Assembly (NCBI GenBank): GCA_028712475.1
Contig: JAQTQB010000002.1
Span: forward strand, 248,001-312,000
Reading direction: 5' to 3'
Source of the DNA: Verrucomicrobiales bacterium
GTDB lineage: Bacteria > Verrucomicrobiota > Verrucomicrobiia > Limisphaerales > UBA11358
Length of the DNA stretch: 64,000 nt
Shown: positions 32,999 to 43,137 of the stretch, piece after piece
How positions within the stretch are numbered: the stretch's first letter is position 1
Layout of the letters: each line of letters starts with the position of its first letter
Translations under genes and position numbers: made by a program
Notes under the pieces: generated by a model
Database searches by the model: none
What the model was told of the DNA's origin: nothing
What the model saw: the letters and a program-made list of their open reading frames with translations, nothing else

Positions 32999-34681
32999 TT
33001 ATCCCCTGGGCCGGACATTCCACAGGAACGCCAGCAGCGCGATGCCCATGAGAATGCAGCCGATGACGGCGTAAAGCCCCGCGTCCCATCCGTAGTTTTG
33101 CGCGACCCATCCAAGGCCGAGTCCCTGAATGACCCGGCCGCCCACATAGCCAAACAATCCCACGAAGCCCGCCGCCGTGGCCTGCGCCTTTTTCGAGGTC
33201 AGGTCGAGCGCGACGACGCCGGAAAAAGTCACCGGCGTATAAACAAAAAACCCGATCACGCCAAACAGCACGAGGTTCAGCCACAACAACCGGGCTGGCG
33301 TGAAACGGCTCTGCCGGAGCATGTCGGGAAAGGCATCTTCCAACAGCAACCGGTTGCGATAAGTCAGATTCGCTGCTTTGAGTTTTTTTGAAAGCAAATC
33401 CTGCGTCTGCTCCCGCAGCTTCACGCCGGCAAACCGCGACGGATCATAAAACATTTCATTCTTAAGCGCCGCGTTCAGTCCGCCGGTCAGCGCAAATTGC
33501 TGCGCGGTGGAATTGGGGGCGGCCTTGATCAATTCCTGCCGGGAGGAATCTGGAATCTGGCTCCAGACGAACTGGTCAACCGCATTGGTTCCAAACCGGA
33601 TTTCCGCCAGCAGCCTGTCAGAAGCCTGGATATCGCGCGGTGCCAAAAGCAGCGAGCCGGAGAAAATTAACCCGAGAAACGCCGGCACCAGAGGAATCAT
33701 CGCCAGCGCGCTCAACCGCGCGCGACGCCCGCCGATTTTGTCCGAAAACCAGCCCATGAGAATCATCCCCGACGCGCCCGAAAATTCGATGACCAACGTG
33801 CTGAATCCGCCGCTCATCAGCGATGCGCCTTTGACTTCCTTGAGATAGGTCGGCCCCCAGTCCACCATCGCATACCGCGCGATATAGACGAAGATGTTGG
33901 CGAAGGCCAGCAGCCAGAGCATTTTGTTGGGCAGGATGTATTGCAGGAAAATTTCCCGGAAGGTGAGTTCCTTCTCATGCTTTTCCTTTTCCTCCGGCGG
34001 CCAGTCGTTCTTGTATTCCTCAACCGGCGGCAATCCTTCTGATTGCGGCGTGTCGCGCATTCGCCAGAACAGGTAAATAGAGCAGAGCAGCGCGATCGCG
34101 CCCGGCACATAAAACGCCGAACGCCAGCCCCAATACTGCGCGCAGGCGGCCGCCAGATAACCCGCTGCGCCGCCGCCAATGCAATGCGCCGTGTTCCACA
34201 CGCCGAAGATGGTTCCGCGCTCCTTCACGCTATACCAGTGCGACAACCCCCGCGCGCACGGGCCGTAACCCATGCCTTGCACAAAACCATTCAGCGTCCA
34301 TAGCACAAGCTGGCTGTGATAGCTCGTCGTGCCGCTAAACAGAAAATTGAAGCACGCCGTCATCAGCATCCCCACGGCTATGTATTTGCGCGAATCGCTC
34401 CGGTCGGCAAAGTAGCCCATCACCAGCTTGCCGATGCCATACGCTATGGCCGTGCCTGCAAGGATGTTGCCGATCATCACCTTGTCGTAAAGCAGCGCCG
34501 CGCCGATCTCCTTGGACACGGGCGCAAAGTTGTTGCGCACAAGGTAAAACGTGGCGTAGGCGATGAAGGCGGATTCGAATATCTGCCACCGGCAGCGCGG
34601 ATATTGCCGGGCGATTTCGTCCTCTTTCAGCCGGGTCCGGTGCGGCGCGGGCTTAAACCATTGGATGACGCGGGGGATCAT
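32999..34681 (-). CDS. GlpT/UhpT-like organophosphate:phosphate antiporter (MFS)
   Basis: A 560-aa inner-membrane transporter. The cytoplasmic start (RWQIFESAFIAYATFYLVRNN, in part) is the OPA-family signature of GlpT and UhpT. The N-domain continues with LVMGYFADRSDSRKY and NGFVQGMGYGPCARGLSHW. The family is usually about 450 residues; here an extra hydrophilic segment of about 110 residues (roughly 380-490) sits between two late transmembrane helices. I start at the ATG at 34679-34681, since the longer frame overlaps glpD. It is the last gene of the glycerol-3-phosphate operon, overlapping glpD by 29 nt, which supports glycerol-3-phosphate as substrate. Confidence 0.82.
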   Translation of the reverse strand: MIPRVIQWFKPAPHRTRLKEDEIARQYPRCRWQIFESAFIAYATFYLVRNNFAPVSKEIGAALLYDKVMIGNILAGTAIAYGIGKLVMGYFADRSDSRKYIAVGMLMTACFNFLFSGTTSYHSQLVLWTLNGFVQGMGYGPCARGLSHWYSVKERGTIFGVWNTAHCIGGGAAGYLAAACAQYWGWRSAFYVPGAIALLCSIYLFWRMRDTPQSEGLPPVEEYKNDWPPEEKEKHEKELTFREIFLQYILPNKMLWLLAFANIFVYIARYAMVDWGPTYLKEVKGASLMSGGFSTLVIEFSGASGMILMGWFSDKIGGRRARLSALAMIPLVPAFLGLIFSGSLLLAPRDIQASDRLLAEIRFGTNAVDQFVWSQIPDSSRQELIKAAPNSTAQQFALTGGLNAALKNEMFYDPSRFAGVKLREQTQDLLSKKLKAANLTYRNRLLLEDAFPDMLRQSRFTPARLLWLNLVLFGVIGFFVYTPVTFSGVVALDLTSKKAQATAAGFVGLFGYVGGRVIQGLGLGWVAQNYGWDAGLYAVIGCILMGIALLAFLWNVRPRG

Positions 34682-36200
34682 TTTGTTGCGCGGATGCGGC
34701 AGAGGTTGAAGTTTTTTCCGCAGCCTGGCAACCCGCAAACGTGTAATAACGCGCCAGCTCGGCGTCGCGCTGGGCGTCGGGCCAGCCAAGCAGTTCGCCC
34801 ATCCACCGCGCCACATGTTCCGCCTTCGCGCCAGCATCGCGGTGGTAATGCTGCCAGCGCGTCCGCCGCACCATCACGTCGTCCAGATGCACGGCCCACT
34901 CGTTGCCACAGTAATGCTCCACCACGCGACGGCAGAATTCCGGCGGGAGTATGCCGCTGATGTTCTGGGTCTCGTCGGCGGGGAGCAGCGGTTCCACCGC
35001 CGTCCGGCAGGGTGCGGCAAACTGCAGCGTCGCATTGGACTGGTTCAATGTTCTGACTATTTGATCCACGGCCTGCTCGGCCATGAGCCGGTAGGTGGTG
35101 AGTTTGCCGCCGGCCACATCCCACCAGCCGGGTTCGGGATTTTTTATCTCGTGCGTGCGTGAAATGTCGGATGGCCTGCCGTTCGGGTCGGCCAGCAGCG
35201 GTCGCAGCCCGGCCCAGTAACTGATGACTTCCGCGCTGGTGAGTTTCGCTTCTGGAAAAAACTGGTTCGTGATTTGCAGGACGTAACTGATGTCGGACGC
35301 GTCGGCGGTCACATGGTCGGCGGATCCCTGGTAATCGGTGTCGGTGGTGCCGAGGATGGTGCGTTCGCCCCACGGGATCGCGAACAGGATGCGTTTGCCC
35401 TCGGTCATGACGACGGTTTCCGGCACGGCCACCCGGCTGCGTTCCACGACGATGTGGATTCCCTTGGTCACGCGGAGCTTCACCTGGCTGTGCGGCAGTC
35501 CGCCGGCCCATGGCCCGGTGGCGTTCACGACGTGGCGCGCTTGAACGGGCAGCGTCTTCCCGGTCAGCACGTCTTGGACTGCGCAGTCCCAGAATTCCAA
35601 GCGCGTGGCATTCCGAAAGCGGCAGTAGTTCAGGAGCGTGGCCCCGGCCTTGGCCGCCGAGCGGAGCGTGTCCAGCACGAGGCGGGCGTCGTTGGTGAAG
35701 CCGTCGTAGTAACGCACGGCTCCGTTGAGGCCGTCGGTGTTCAGGCCGGGAACTTTGCCCGTCACCTCATCTGTTTTCAGCCAGGTGGACTTGCCGAGAT
35801 TGCGCCCGCCGCAGAGCAGGTCGTAAATCTTCACGCCGATCTTCAACTGCCAGAGCCGCCAGTTTTTGTTGCCGCGATAAGTCGGGAAAATGAACGGCAA
35901 CGGCTCGGCCAGATGCGGCGCAATCCGGTGGATGATGGTTTTCTCAACGCTGGCCTCTCGCACGAGACCGATGCGGCCTTGCGCGAGATAACGAAGCCCC
36001 CCGTGAAGCAAACGGCTGGAACGGCTGCTGGTGCCGAAGGCGAAGTCGTGTTGTTCGACGAGCGCGGTTTTTAATCCGCGCATCGCAGCATCGCGGGCGA
36101 TGCCGGAGCCGACGATGCCGCCGCCGATGATCAGAAGGTCGAAGGTGGAGCCGGCCAGCCGGGCCAGCGCGCTTTCCCGTTGCGCCCCGGCGCTCATCAC
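34653..36200 (-). CDS. glpD: aerobic glycerol-3-phosphate dehydrogenase
   Basis: A 515-aa FAD-dependent enzyme that oxidises sn-glycerol-3-phosphate to dihydroxyacetone phosphate and feeds electrons to quinone at the inner membrane. It has the N-terminal FAD motif LLIIGGGIVGSGIARDAAMRG (in part), the family signature SSRSSRLLHGGLRYL near residues 58-72, IPWGERTILGTTDTDY near 275-290, and GGKLTTYRLMAEQA in the C-terminal part. The length is normal. It overlaps the upstream HAD phosphatase by 4 nt (ATGA) and the downstream transporter by 29 nt, forming a tight operon. Confidence 0.93.
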   Translation of the reverse strand: MMSAGAQRESALARLAGSTFDLLIIGGGIVGSGIARDAAMRGLKTALVEQHDFAFGTSSRSSRLLHGGLRYLAQGRIGLVREASVEKTIIHRIAPHLAEPLPFIFPTYRGNKNWRLWQLKIGVKIYDLLCGGRNLGKSTWLKTDEVTGKVPGLNTDGLNGAVRYYDGFTNDARLVLDTLRSAAKAGATLLNYCRFRNATRLEFWDCAVQDVLTGKTLPVQARHVVNATGPWAGGLPHSQVKLRVTKGIHIVVERSRVAVPETVVMTEGKRILFAIPWGERTILGTTDTDYQGSADHVTADASDISYVLQITNQFFPEAKLTSAEVISYWAGLRPLLADPNGRPSDISRTHEIKNPEPGWWDVAGGKLTTYRLMAEQAVDQIVRTLNQSNATLQFAAPCRTAVEPLLPADETQNISGILPPEFCRRVVEHYCGNEWAVHLDDVMVRRTRWQHYHRDAGAKAEHVARWMGELLGWPDAQRDAELARYYTFAGCQAAEKTSTSAASAQQNDPPRHPMV

Positions 36201-37084
36201 AAACCTCCGTTCCGGGCGGCTTTCAACATTTCTCCAAGCTGCGCGATGTCCTTCACCACCAGGTCCAGCCCGGGAACATGGCTCGCCGCCTCCGCCGCCG
36301 TGGCTTCGCCCGTCAGCACCAGCACGCCCAGCGCCCCGGTGCGTTGCGCCATGATCATGTCCGTGTAAAGCCGGTCCCCAACCATCGCCAGATTTTCAGG
36401 CCGCAGTTCGTGCCGCTGCAGGACTTCCCCCAACATGCGCGGGTCGGGCTTGCCCAGCACCGCGTCGGGCTTGCGTCCCGTGGCTTCCGTGAGCGCCGCG
36501 CAAACCGAACCGCAGTCCACCAGCACGGTCGGTTGATCCGTGGGACAGACCCGGTCCACATGCGACGCGATAAATGGCTTTCCCTGCTTGATCCAATAGG
36601 CCGCCCGGCAGAGCCGGGCAAACGTCAGCCCCGTGTCGAAACCCACCACCACGGCGTCTGGCTCGTCTTGCGGATCGTCGGCCGCCAGCGTGAATCCGGC
36701 GGCGGCGATTTCGCGGCTCATGCTGGCCGTGCCGAGGAGAAAGATGCGGCGCACCCGGGGCAGCTCCTCCTTCAAATACTCGATGGTCAGATGGGTCGAG
36801 GTGCAGAGCTGGTCGGCCGTGACGCGGACTCCCATGCGCCGCAGGTGGGCGATGTAGTCCGCCACGCTCTTGGAGGAGTTGTTGGTCAGCAGCGTGAAGC
36901 CGATGTTCAACTCCGCAAGCAGTTTGAAAAATGGATTCGTGAACGGAAACACCGTCCCGCCGCAGTAAATCGTCCCGTCCATGTCCAGCGCCACATGCTG
37001 AATTTCACGGAGGCGGTCAACAAGCGCAGGAACAGCTACGCCCCCGTTTTTTTCAGTGAATTTCCTTGGAAACAATGTTTGCAT
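36197..37084 (-). CDS. NagD-like HAD phosphatase, first gene of the glp operon
   Basis: A 295-aa HAD-superfamily IIA phosphatase. It has motif I DMDGTIYCGG with two catalytic Asp, motif II TNNSSKS, a conserved Lys in GKPDPRML, and motif IV MVGDRLYTDMIMA. Family members dephosphorylate small sugar phosphates, glycerol-3-phosphate or phosphoglycolate. Position as the leader gene of the operon with glpD and a GlpT-like carrier makes glycerol phosphate or a toxic by-product of its metabolism the likely substrate (inference). A promoter with TTGACA lies about 70 nt upstream. Confidence 0.85.
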   Translation of the reverse strand: MQTLFPRKFTEKNGGVAVPALVDRLREIQHVALDMDGTIYCGGTVFPFTNPFFKLLAELNIGFTLLTNNSSKSVADYIAHLRRMGVRVTADQLCTSTHLTIEYLKEELPRVRRIFLLGTASMSREIAAAGFTLAADDPQDEPDAVVVGFDTGLTFARLCRAAYWIKQGKPFIASHVDRVCPTDQPTVLVDCGSVCAALTEATGRKPDAVLGKPDPRMLGEVLQRHELRPENLAMVGDRLYTDMIMAQRTGALGVLVLTGEATAAEAASHVPGLDLVVKDIAQLGEMLKAARNGGL

Positions 37085-37128
37085 AGGCGGCTTGCCGATC
37101 AGTCTTCCGTCACTCCTCGCTCGATGAG

Positions 37129-37162
37129 TTTGTATTCAAATGGATGTTCATTGTCAATGAAC
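37129..37162 (-). promoter_or_regulatory. promoter and palindrome upstream of the glp operon
   Basis: On the minus strand TTGACA (37152-37157) is separated by exactly 17 nt from TACAAA (37129-37134), about 45 nt before the HAD phosphatase ATG. The -35 is embedded in a perfect palindrome GTTCATTGTCAATGAAC (37146-37162), a good candidate operator for a repressor such as a GlpR-type protein. No regulator gene is adjacent. Confidence 0.6.
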
Positions 37163-37166
37163 CATC

Positions 37167-38027
37167 TCATTTTCTGGTGGCGTGAGCCTGCAGCCACTCG
37201 GCGTCCTCGTTGCCATTCGGCGTGTCAATGTTGATTGTAATCGTGCCAGGCTTCGGGTTCTCCAGCACAACAGCGGTTTTCCACTTGTGCAGTTCAGAAT
37301 GGCCGTCGACAAATGAAAGTCCGCCCGAACCCCCATGATAACTTGCCGGCCTATTCACTATGTGAGTCGCCTTATTGGGATAACCATCCATTTCCACCAC
37401 AAAAAAACCGTCATCAATGCTGTCTTCGCGTTCGTCAAGAAAAACAAAGGTGCCAGAAGGGCCTGGACTGACGAAGTCTGAAGATTTGCGATATTGACGC
37501 CAAGGACCGCCGGTGTCCCACGGAGACATGTTTGGGTCTGGGGCGCCGGTGAGGGGGGTGCCGCGAGCGCCCACCCAGTTCAGCATGGACATGGAGCGCA
37601 CACGCGGGCGAGTTTTGAATGAGGCGTCGGCAGCAACGCTTCGATCACCCGGACATTTGTAGAGGCCGAGATTCTTTCCGCAATAAGGCCAAAGGAGACT
37701 GGACATGATGTTGTTTCCCCCGGCCGAAGGCGTTACCGCCGGATCTGTGTTTTCTGGGGTAAATCGCATATCTCCACCCACCCATTCATAAGGCCCGCCT
37801 TTGGAGTTTGGCAGGCGATCCTCATTGTCATCCACATACATTTTCCAAGCCAGCAACAATTGGCGATGGTTGTTCATGCACTGAATTCCTTGGGCTTTCA
37901 ATTTGGCCTTGGATAGCGCCGGTAAAAGCATGGCTGCGAGAATGGCGATGATGGCGATCACCACCAGCAGTTCAATCAGCGTGAACGCGGCCTGCGACGT
38001 TGCCCGGATTTTTTTTGAAACGTTCAT
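37167..38027 (-). CDS. H-X9-DG type pseudopilin (prepilin N-terminal domain)
   Basis: A 286-aa type II-secretion/type IV-pilin-like protein. A basic leader is followed by the prepilin peptidase site and hydrophobic helix [20 protein letters not shown] (residues 15-34), cut before Phe15 with Glu at +5. The C-terminal globular region carries [21 protein letters not shown] and the [11 protein letters not shown] block named for its His-X9-Asp-Gly spacing. Such proteins occur in dozens of copies in Verrucomicrobiota, Planctomycetota and Lentisphaerota. They are thought to be surface or pseudopilus components; individual functions are unknown. The next paralog starts 12 nt upstream of it, so the two are probably co-transcribed. 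Confidence 0.85.
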   Translation of the reverse strand: MNVSKKIRATSQAAFTLIELLVVIAIIAILAAMLLPALSKAKLKAQGIQCMNNHRQLLLAWKMYVDDNEDRLPNSKGGPYEWVGGDMRFTPENTDPAVTPSAGGNNIMSSLLWPYCGKNLGLYKCPGDRSVAADASFKTRPRVRSMSMLNWVGARGTPLTGAPDPNMSPWDTGGPWRQYRKSSDFVSPGPSGTFVFLDEREDSIDDGFFVVEMDGYPNKATHIVNRPASYHGGSGGLSFVDGHSELHKWKTAVVLENPKPGTITINIDTPNGNEDAEWLQAHATRK

Positions 38028-38038
38028 CTTTGAGGCTC

Positions 38039-38878
38039 TTAAGGTGCGCTGGTGCGCTCACAGAGCCACGGTAAATCATCGGACTTTGGATCCCTTGCAG
38101 GATTACCGGAGGGGACTGCCTTCAAGTTCAGAATGACTGTGTCTTTCCATTTTTTGATTTCTGAATGACCGTCGGCAAATGAAAGTCCGCCCGCGCCGTT
38201 GTGGTAAGTTGCCGGAATATCTACCCAATTGTCAGGCATGCTGGGATCAACAACCATGAACCCATCGTTGATGCTGAATGGGTTTTCATCCATATACACC
38301 CAGCACTTGGAGGGTGCTGGCCGGACGATGTCCGACTGCTTACGGAAGACGCGATTCGGGGGAAAGCTGTTCCACGGCTGGTGCGGATTCATCGCACAAC
38401 TGGTGGACATGCTGCGGATGGTGTCCACTCGCTTGAAATTTGCATCTGTAAAAAGGCTTTTGTCCGCCGGGCACTTGTAAATCTTGAGTGTTTTGACGTA
38501 AGGGAAAATTAATCCCAACTGTATAAGCTGGGGGTCGGCCGATGTCTGCACGTTTCCATAAACCCAGTTATTTTCCGGCCGACCGGGATCGGTCCAAGGC
38601 GGACTATGCGAGTCTGGGATGGCAGTGACCATGGCTTCAGTCCCCGCAGTCATTACAATCTTGTCATCGTTATCGCCTGAATATAAAACCCAGCCAAGCT
38701 GCAATTGCTTGAGATTGTTCATGCAACTGATGCCTTGTGCCTTGGCCTTGGCCTTGGACAACGCCGGCAAAAGCATGGCGGCAAGGATGGCGATGATGGC
38801 GATCACCACCAGCAGTTCAATCAGGGTGAAACCTGATCGGCCTTGTCGAACTGCCTTGATTGTCTTGAGTTGATTCAT
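38039..38878 (-). CDS. H-X9-DG type pseudopilin, paralog
   Basis: A 279-aa paralog of the adjacent downstream gene. It has the same leader and helix ([20 protein letters not shown] from about residue 17), then [36 protein letters not shown] and [11 protein letters not shown], ending [11 protein letters not shown] use the ATG at 38876-38878 rather than the one 33 nt upstream because it places a normal-length leader before the cleavage site. It is followed after 11 nt by the next pseudopilin. Probably exported through the pilin pathway; function unknown. Confidence 0.83.
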   Translation of the reverse strand: MNQLKTIKAVRQGRSGFTLIELLVVIAIIAILAAMLLPALSKAKAKAQGISCMNNLKQLQLGWVLYSGDNDDKIVMTAGTEAMVTAIPDSHSPPWTDPGRPENNWVYGNVQTSADPQLIQLGLIFPYVKTLKIYKCPADKSLFTDANFKRVDTIRSMSTSCAMNPHQPWNSFPPNRVFRKQSDIVRPAPSKCWVYMDENPFSINDGFMVVDPSMPDNWVDIPATYHNGAGGLSFADGHSEIKKWKDTVILNLKAVPSGNPARDPKSDDLPWLCERTSAP

Positions 38879-38958
38879 CTGGTCTCCTGTTTGTTTGGGA
38901 GCCGCCGGCAAACAGCCGGCGGCTCCACATATTCAATTTCTACTGTTATGCAGACCTA

Positions 38959-41900
38959 TCAGTTCTGCGCCGTCGCCTGCACTCGATAGAAGGCTGTGCC
39001 CGCAGGCGCAGTTGTGTCGGTGTATGTGGTGCCAGTCAGCACAGGTGAGATGGTCGTGTAAGTGCCGTTCACAGTGGAGCTGCGTTGGACGGCATAGTTC
39101 ACTGCACCACCCGATGTCCACGCCAGACTAGCGCTTCCGCCAGAACGGCTGACGTTTGTGATGGTAATCGTCGGAATCACGAACGCTTCGTTGTGGAAGA
39201 TCAACATGCGACTGCCACCCGAGCAGGGTGACTGATCGCTGACCACAAGAAAACTGCCGTTCGTGGAGAACGCCAAGCCCGGATCCTTGAAGTCAATATG
39301 ACGGTCCGGACGATCTCCGGACGGAGCGATGTTCGGGAACGTCAGTTCCTGTATGAATGACGTGTTAACATCTCCCGGCGTAACGCTAGCAGAATCAAAG
39401 GACACGATCTGCGGTGTATTGAACGCAGAGGGATTGAAGGTGTTCTTACGATCGGAAACCCAAATGCGGCCTGTCGTGGGATCCACTGCGATTCCAGCAC
39501 CCCAAGTGATGCCAGAGCCGCTGGTGGATATGTAGCGGATGGCTCCCGAACCATCAATGGCGCTGATGATGCCGTTGGTGCTGCGGATTCCGGCTGTGTC
39601 GGTTCCTTCCCAGATTGTCACCAATTCACCCGTCGCCGGCAACGCGGCAATCCCGTTGGCATTGCCTCCGATGACTCCGGCTCCAGCGAGGTTCAGGTCG
39701 TTGGGAGCGACCAGTTGGTTGATGCCACCTTGGTTGTAATCGAACTGATACGTCGAGGTGGTGGCGGGATTCACCAACCAGATGGCGTTCGGGTTGTTGT
39801 TCCCATCAACGCCACGATCCAGAACCGCCAGTTGCGGCACCGTGCCGGAGAACGTGGACGGCACAAAGACCAAGGCACACGCCTGATCAGACCGGTTGGT
39901 CGGGGCGCTGCCAAAGTCCGTGACAATCTCCTCAACCGGGCTGGAGGCCCACGGCTGTTTCAAACGGCGGAGAGCGGTCTGTGTCCCGCCCTTCACAGCA
40001 TCGTAAACCCACCAAAGAGTCCCGTTGGTTTCCACAACCAAGGAGTTCGGATTATACTGGTTGGAAACGACCGGCGTGCTGTCAATCACCCAGTTGCCGC
40101 TGGCCACTTTGGTCGCGTGCCAGATGCTTCCATTCTGTTCCTCGTCAATCGTGAACAGGATGGACGTGTTGTCCCGTGGATCCACCGTCACACCGCCGAT
40201 AGTTCTCCCAGGAATAGTCAGCACCGTGTAGTTGGTGAACCGGCTGGTCACCATGGTCGGCGTATAAGGACGTGCCGGTGGATTCTTGGTATTGGTATAG
40301 GGTGCGATTGTAATATCGTCAACATAGGTCGGCGGACTGGCTCCGGGGGTGGTTTGGTTCGACGTGCTGAACCCGATCGTATGCATCTTCTTGTTGTTGC
40401 CCCATGACGAGATGTATTGTCCGTCCGTCACGATGGCGACCGGGGTGCTGCTCGGGTTTTTGACAAGGTCGTAGGAGTTGTGCCGCACGTCTGTCGTCAC
40501 TTGATACTCTTCCCATGTGTCCGGGGTGTAAGTCTGCAAGGTGTCGCCCCAGTTGCCGCCAGCAAACCATTCGCTGAACCAGCGGTTGAAGGTGATAATG
40601 GAGTTTGTTGTGCCAGAACCGTTATTCGGAATCATGAAACTCGAAGCACGATGGCCGTAACCAAACAGCATGGTGTCCGAAGCGGCGCTATAATTAGCCT
40701 CCCATCCGTAGATTGACACGCGCAAATAGACTTGGTCGGGGGTCAACGTCCCAGTGTTGGTTTCTCCCGGAACTTTCGCCCACCAAGTGATCTGAACATC
40801 TTCGTTGGTCGGTTGGGCCCATGAAATCGAAATGCCAGCGGTCTGGCTCTGCGAGACCATGAGGCACTTGCTGCCGGAATGGGGCGCGGTGACACTGCTG
40901 TCCACCACCTGCACCTTGGTCGGGGCAAATGTGTTATTGTTGCCAATGCCAGTGGTCTCCGCCGTAAGCCAGGCTCCTCCCGGATTATTGTCGGCAGTGC
41001 CAACCGTCGCCGAAGTCGAGGCGGTATAAGCTTCAAAGCCGTCCGTGTAAGAGCCGGTGGCAAGGTCAATGAATTCGCCATCCACGGTCAATTTGGCATT
41101 GTCAATCAAAGTGTATCCGTCATCAAACGAATTGCCTTCATTGGCAAACCGCATGGCGATTACTGGAAGATTCTGGGGACGGGACAAGTAATTCGTCAGC
41201 GCACTAATCGGCGTCACCATGTCGTTGATGTAAAACTTGAAGGTGCGGTTGATTGCGTCAGCCTCAATCTTGTAGTGAGCCCACACATTGTTGGTCACAA
41301 AAGCCGGCGTGCCAGCGGCCGTATTGCTCATCGTAACCCATTGGTTCGGAAGACCGAGTCCGCTTGCGGCGTTAAAGCCATTGAACGCTTGGATGATATC
41401 CACGCCGTCAATACCCGGAAGACCGGCTGCAAGGGCAGCGGCACTGGTGGTCGTAAACTGCCCGGAGCGGAAGATCAAAAAGTCTTGTTCGTTTTGATCC
41501 GCACCCTCTTCAGACAAGGAAACCCGGAAGCCGCGGTCAGCGGTGCCGCTCTTGGAACTCAACATGTCGAATTCCCACACATAGTTCGTGCCACCCCGAG
41601 GATCGAGATTGCAGTAAAAAGCGGTGTTTGGCCGGAGCAACATGCAGTTCGGAGCGGAGGGAGGGGAACCCCAGTTGACCAACTGGACACCATCATATCC
41701 AAGGCCGCCAGGAGAGTCTTGGTTTGCTATGCCGTCTTGCACCCTTATGTAATCGGTGTTCGGTATCGCTAGCTTGGTGTCGTTAAGATTTGTCGCGGCT
41801 CCAGAATAGGAGTCGAAGTTTTCATTAACTAGCGTCAGGGTTGCGCCTGCGTTGCTCGCCGAGAAACCGAGGAGAACGGCGATAAGAGCCATCCATCGCC

Positions 41901-41964
41901 ACAGGGCAAACGGTTTCTGCCGGTCGTGATTTTTTCTATTTTGGGGAGGTATCTGGGTTTTCAT
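38959..41964 (-). CDS. 1001-aa secreted beta-rich protein
   Basis: An exported protein with a signal peptide ending near residue 42 (WMALIAVLLGFSASNAGA). The N-terminal half contains two LamG/concanavalin-like sandwich segments, each with an FxDGYTLIDNAKL- or SYTDGFEAY-type strand and dates of 'NFDSYSGA'. The centre (about 550-900) looks like a beta-propeller (TSILFTIDEEQNGSIWHATK, in part; GIAALPATGELVTIWEG; GRIWVSDRKN). The C-terminus is a fibronectin-like domain ending FYRVQATAQN. It may bind or display polysaccharide at the surface. Two operator-like sites with promoter motifs precede it, identical in layout to that of the pseudopilin gene at 42238, so both seem co-regulated. Confidence 0.75.
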   Translation of the reverse strand: MKTQIPPQNRKNHDRQKPFALWRWMALIAVLLGFSASNAGATLTLVNENFDSYSGAATNLNDTKLAIPNTDYIRVQDGIANQDSPGGLGYDGVQLVNWGSPPSAPNCMLLRPNTAFYCNLDPRGGTNYVWEFDMLSSKSGTADRGFRVSLSEEGADQNEQDFLIFRSGQFTTTSAAALAAGLPGIDGVDIIQAFNGFNAASGLGLPNQWVTMSNTAAGTPAFVTNNVWAHYKIEADAINRTFKFYINDMVTPISALTNYLSRPQNLPVIAMRFANEGNSFDDGYTLIDNAKLTVDGEFIDLATGSYTDGFEAYTASTSATVGTADNNPGGAWLTAETTGIGNNNTFAPTKVQVVDSSVTAPHSGSKCLMVSQSQTAGISISWAQPTNEDVQITWWAKVPGETNTGTLTPDQVYLRVSIYGWEANYSAASDTMLFGYGHRASSFMIPNNGSGTTNSIITFNRWFSEWFAGGNWGDTLQTYTPDTWEEYQVTTDVRHNSYDLVKNPSSTPVAIVTDGQYISSWGNNKKMHTIGFSTSNQTTPGASPPTYVDDITIAPYTNTKNPPARPYTPTMVTSRFTNYTVLTIPGRTIGGVTVDPRDNTSILFTIDEEQNGSIWHATKVASGNWVIDSTPVVSNQYNPNSLVVETNGTLWWVYDAVKGGTQTALRRLKQPWASSPVEEIVTDFGSAPTNRSDQACALVFVPSTFSGTVPQLAVLDRGVDGNNNPNAIWLVNPATTSTYQFDYNQGGINQLVAPNDLNLAGAGVIGGNANGIAALPATGELVTIWEGTDTAGIRSTNGIISAIDGSGAIRYISTSGSGITWGAGIAVDPTTGRIWVSDRKNTFNPSAFNTPQIVSFDSASVTPGDVNTSFIQELTFPNIAPSGDRPDRHIDFKDPGLAFSTNGSFLVVSDQSPCSGGSRMLIFHNEAFVIPTITITNVSRSGGSASLAWTSGGAVNYAVQRSSTVNGTYTTISPVLTGTTYTDTTAPAGTAFYRVQATAQN

Positions 41965-42065
41965 AGGTGTTAATGGTTGAACTGCACTGGGGGAACATGG
42001 TTTGATGACTGTCGCGAATTTTAACTGTTAATTACTGGCTTTTCCGGCACTTTCCACATTGCGCG

Positions 42066-42078
42066 TTGACGCACTAAC
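42066..42078. promoter_or_regulatory. operator-like site, promoter-proximal copy for the 1001-aa protein
   Basis: TTGACGCACTAAC about 100 nt upstream of the ATG. On the minus strand the site follows a weak TTGCGC-N16-TATGTT promoter, whose -10 merges into the TTAGTGCGTCAA site. Confidence 0.5.
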
Positions 42079-42129
42079 ATAATTTTCCAAATCAAGCGCG
42101 CAAGGATGCCTTGGTTGTGTGTTTGTGTG

Positions 42130-42168
42130 TTGACGCACTAACTAAACATGGAGGACGGAATTTGTCAA
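42130..42168 (-). promoter_or_regulatory. promoter with overlapping operator-like site
   Basis: Minus-strand TTGACAAATTCCG begins at 42168 and the site GTTAGTGCGTCAA occupies 42130-42142, with the predicted -10 (TTTAGT, 42141-42146) overlapping it. The 38-nt layout is nearly the same as at 43138-43176. Confidence 0.6.
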
Positions 42169-42237
42169 TTTCTTTTTGAATGTTTTTTTATTTTTTAGCA
42201 GCCTCGGCCGGACTGGCTTGCCCCGGCCACGAGATGA

Positions 42238-43095
42238 TCACCACCAAAATCCCGGCGACCCGCCTTGCGTCCGTGGAAGCATTTTTTCCCACTTGCGCCA
42301 CTCGCCGTGACCATCAAGCATGACCACATTGCCGCCCGCCGGAAAACTGCCGCTCATGTGTGACGTCTCATGCAGATCATCGGGGTTGCCGGTGACCAAA
42401 TTCCAGCCGCCCGCAATCTTTGTAAATTTGTAGGTGTTGCGCTGGGCGTTGTCGTTCTGGCCTCCGGCGGAAACCGTTGCATCGGCGACCAGCACTTTCT
42501 CGGTGGATGACACGGCGGGGGCGGTCTGACGCTTGAAGTTATTGTCAACGATTGACAGCGGCACTGGAATTATGGACGGATTCCAGTTGGACCAGGTCAG
42601 CGAGTAGGTGCTGGCAAATGCAAGCGACGGGGCAAAAGTTTGCGCATAGCCAATCACGCGATAACCGCTGTTGGCAAATCCGTTCGCGTCTCCCCACAGC
42701 ACATCATTGTTCTGCCTGGGGTTTCCGGGGCAATACATGACGTTCCGCGTCGCACCGTTCTGGAGCATGATATCCACCGCAGGAACCGGCATGTCCCACA
42801 CCCAGTTGCCAAAGGCCATTTGTGGCAGCTTGTCTTTTGAATCCACGGCGTAAACCTGGATGGCCAGCCCGAACTGCCGGAGGTTGCTCAAGCATTGGAT
42901 GCGTTTGGCCTTGTCCTTGGCTTTCGACAGCGCTGGCAGCAGCATCGCCGCGAGAATGGCGATGATGGCAATCACAACCAGCAACTCGATCAATGTGAAT
43001 CCACGACGGCAGCAGCGACCAACTTGTGGCATTGGTCTTGGGCGCAGAACCGGCACGGCGACACAGGCGAATTTGGATTGCAGCAGGGATTTCAT
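42238..43095 (-). CDS. H-X9-DG type pseudopilin under the GntR-type operator
   Basis: A 285-aa protein with a long basic leader and the prepilin helix [20 protein letters not shown] beginning at about residue 33. The body has [16 protein letters not shown] and a final [15 protein letters not shown] block with the H/DG motif. An internal ATG (residue 22) would give a more usual leader length. It lies between the 1001-aa secreted protein and the GntR regulator, and its own promoter (TTGACA-N16-GATACT) overlaps an operator-like site. It is probably a surface component made together with the secreted protein. Confidence 0.83.
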   Translation of the reverse strand: MKSLLQSKFACVAVPVLRPRPMPQVGRCCRRGFTLIELLVVIAIIAILAAMLLPALSKAKDKAKRIQCLSNLRQFGLAIQVYAVDSKDKLPQMAFGNWVWDMPVPAVDIMLQNGATRNVMYCPGNPRQNNDVLWGDANGFANSGYRVIGYAQTFAPSLAFASTYSLTWSNWNPSIIPVPLSIVDNNFKRQTAPAVSSTEKVLVADATVSAGGQNDNAQRNTYKFTKIAGGWNLVTGNPDDLHETSHMSGSFPAGGNVVMLDGHGEWRKWEKMLPRTQGGSPGFWW

Positions 43096-43137
43096 GACAT
43101 ATGGGCAAAAAAACGCAATTTAACGTTAGTTTGCGCG

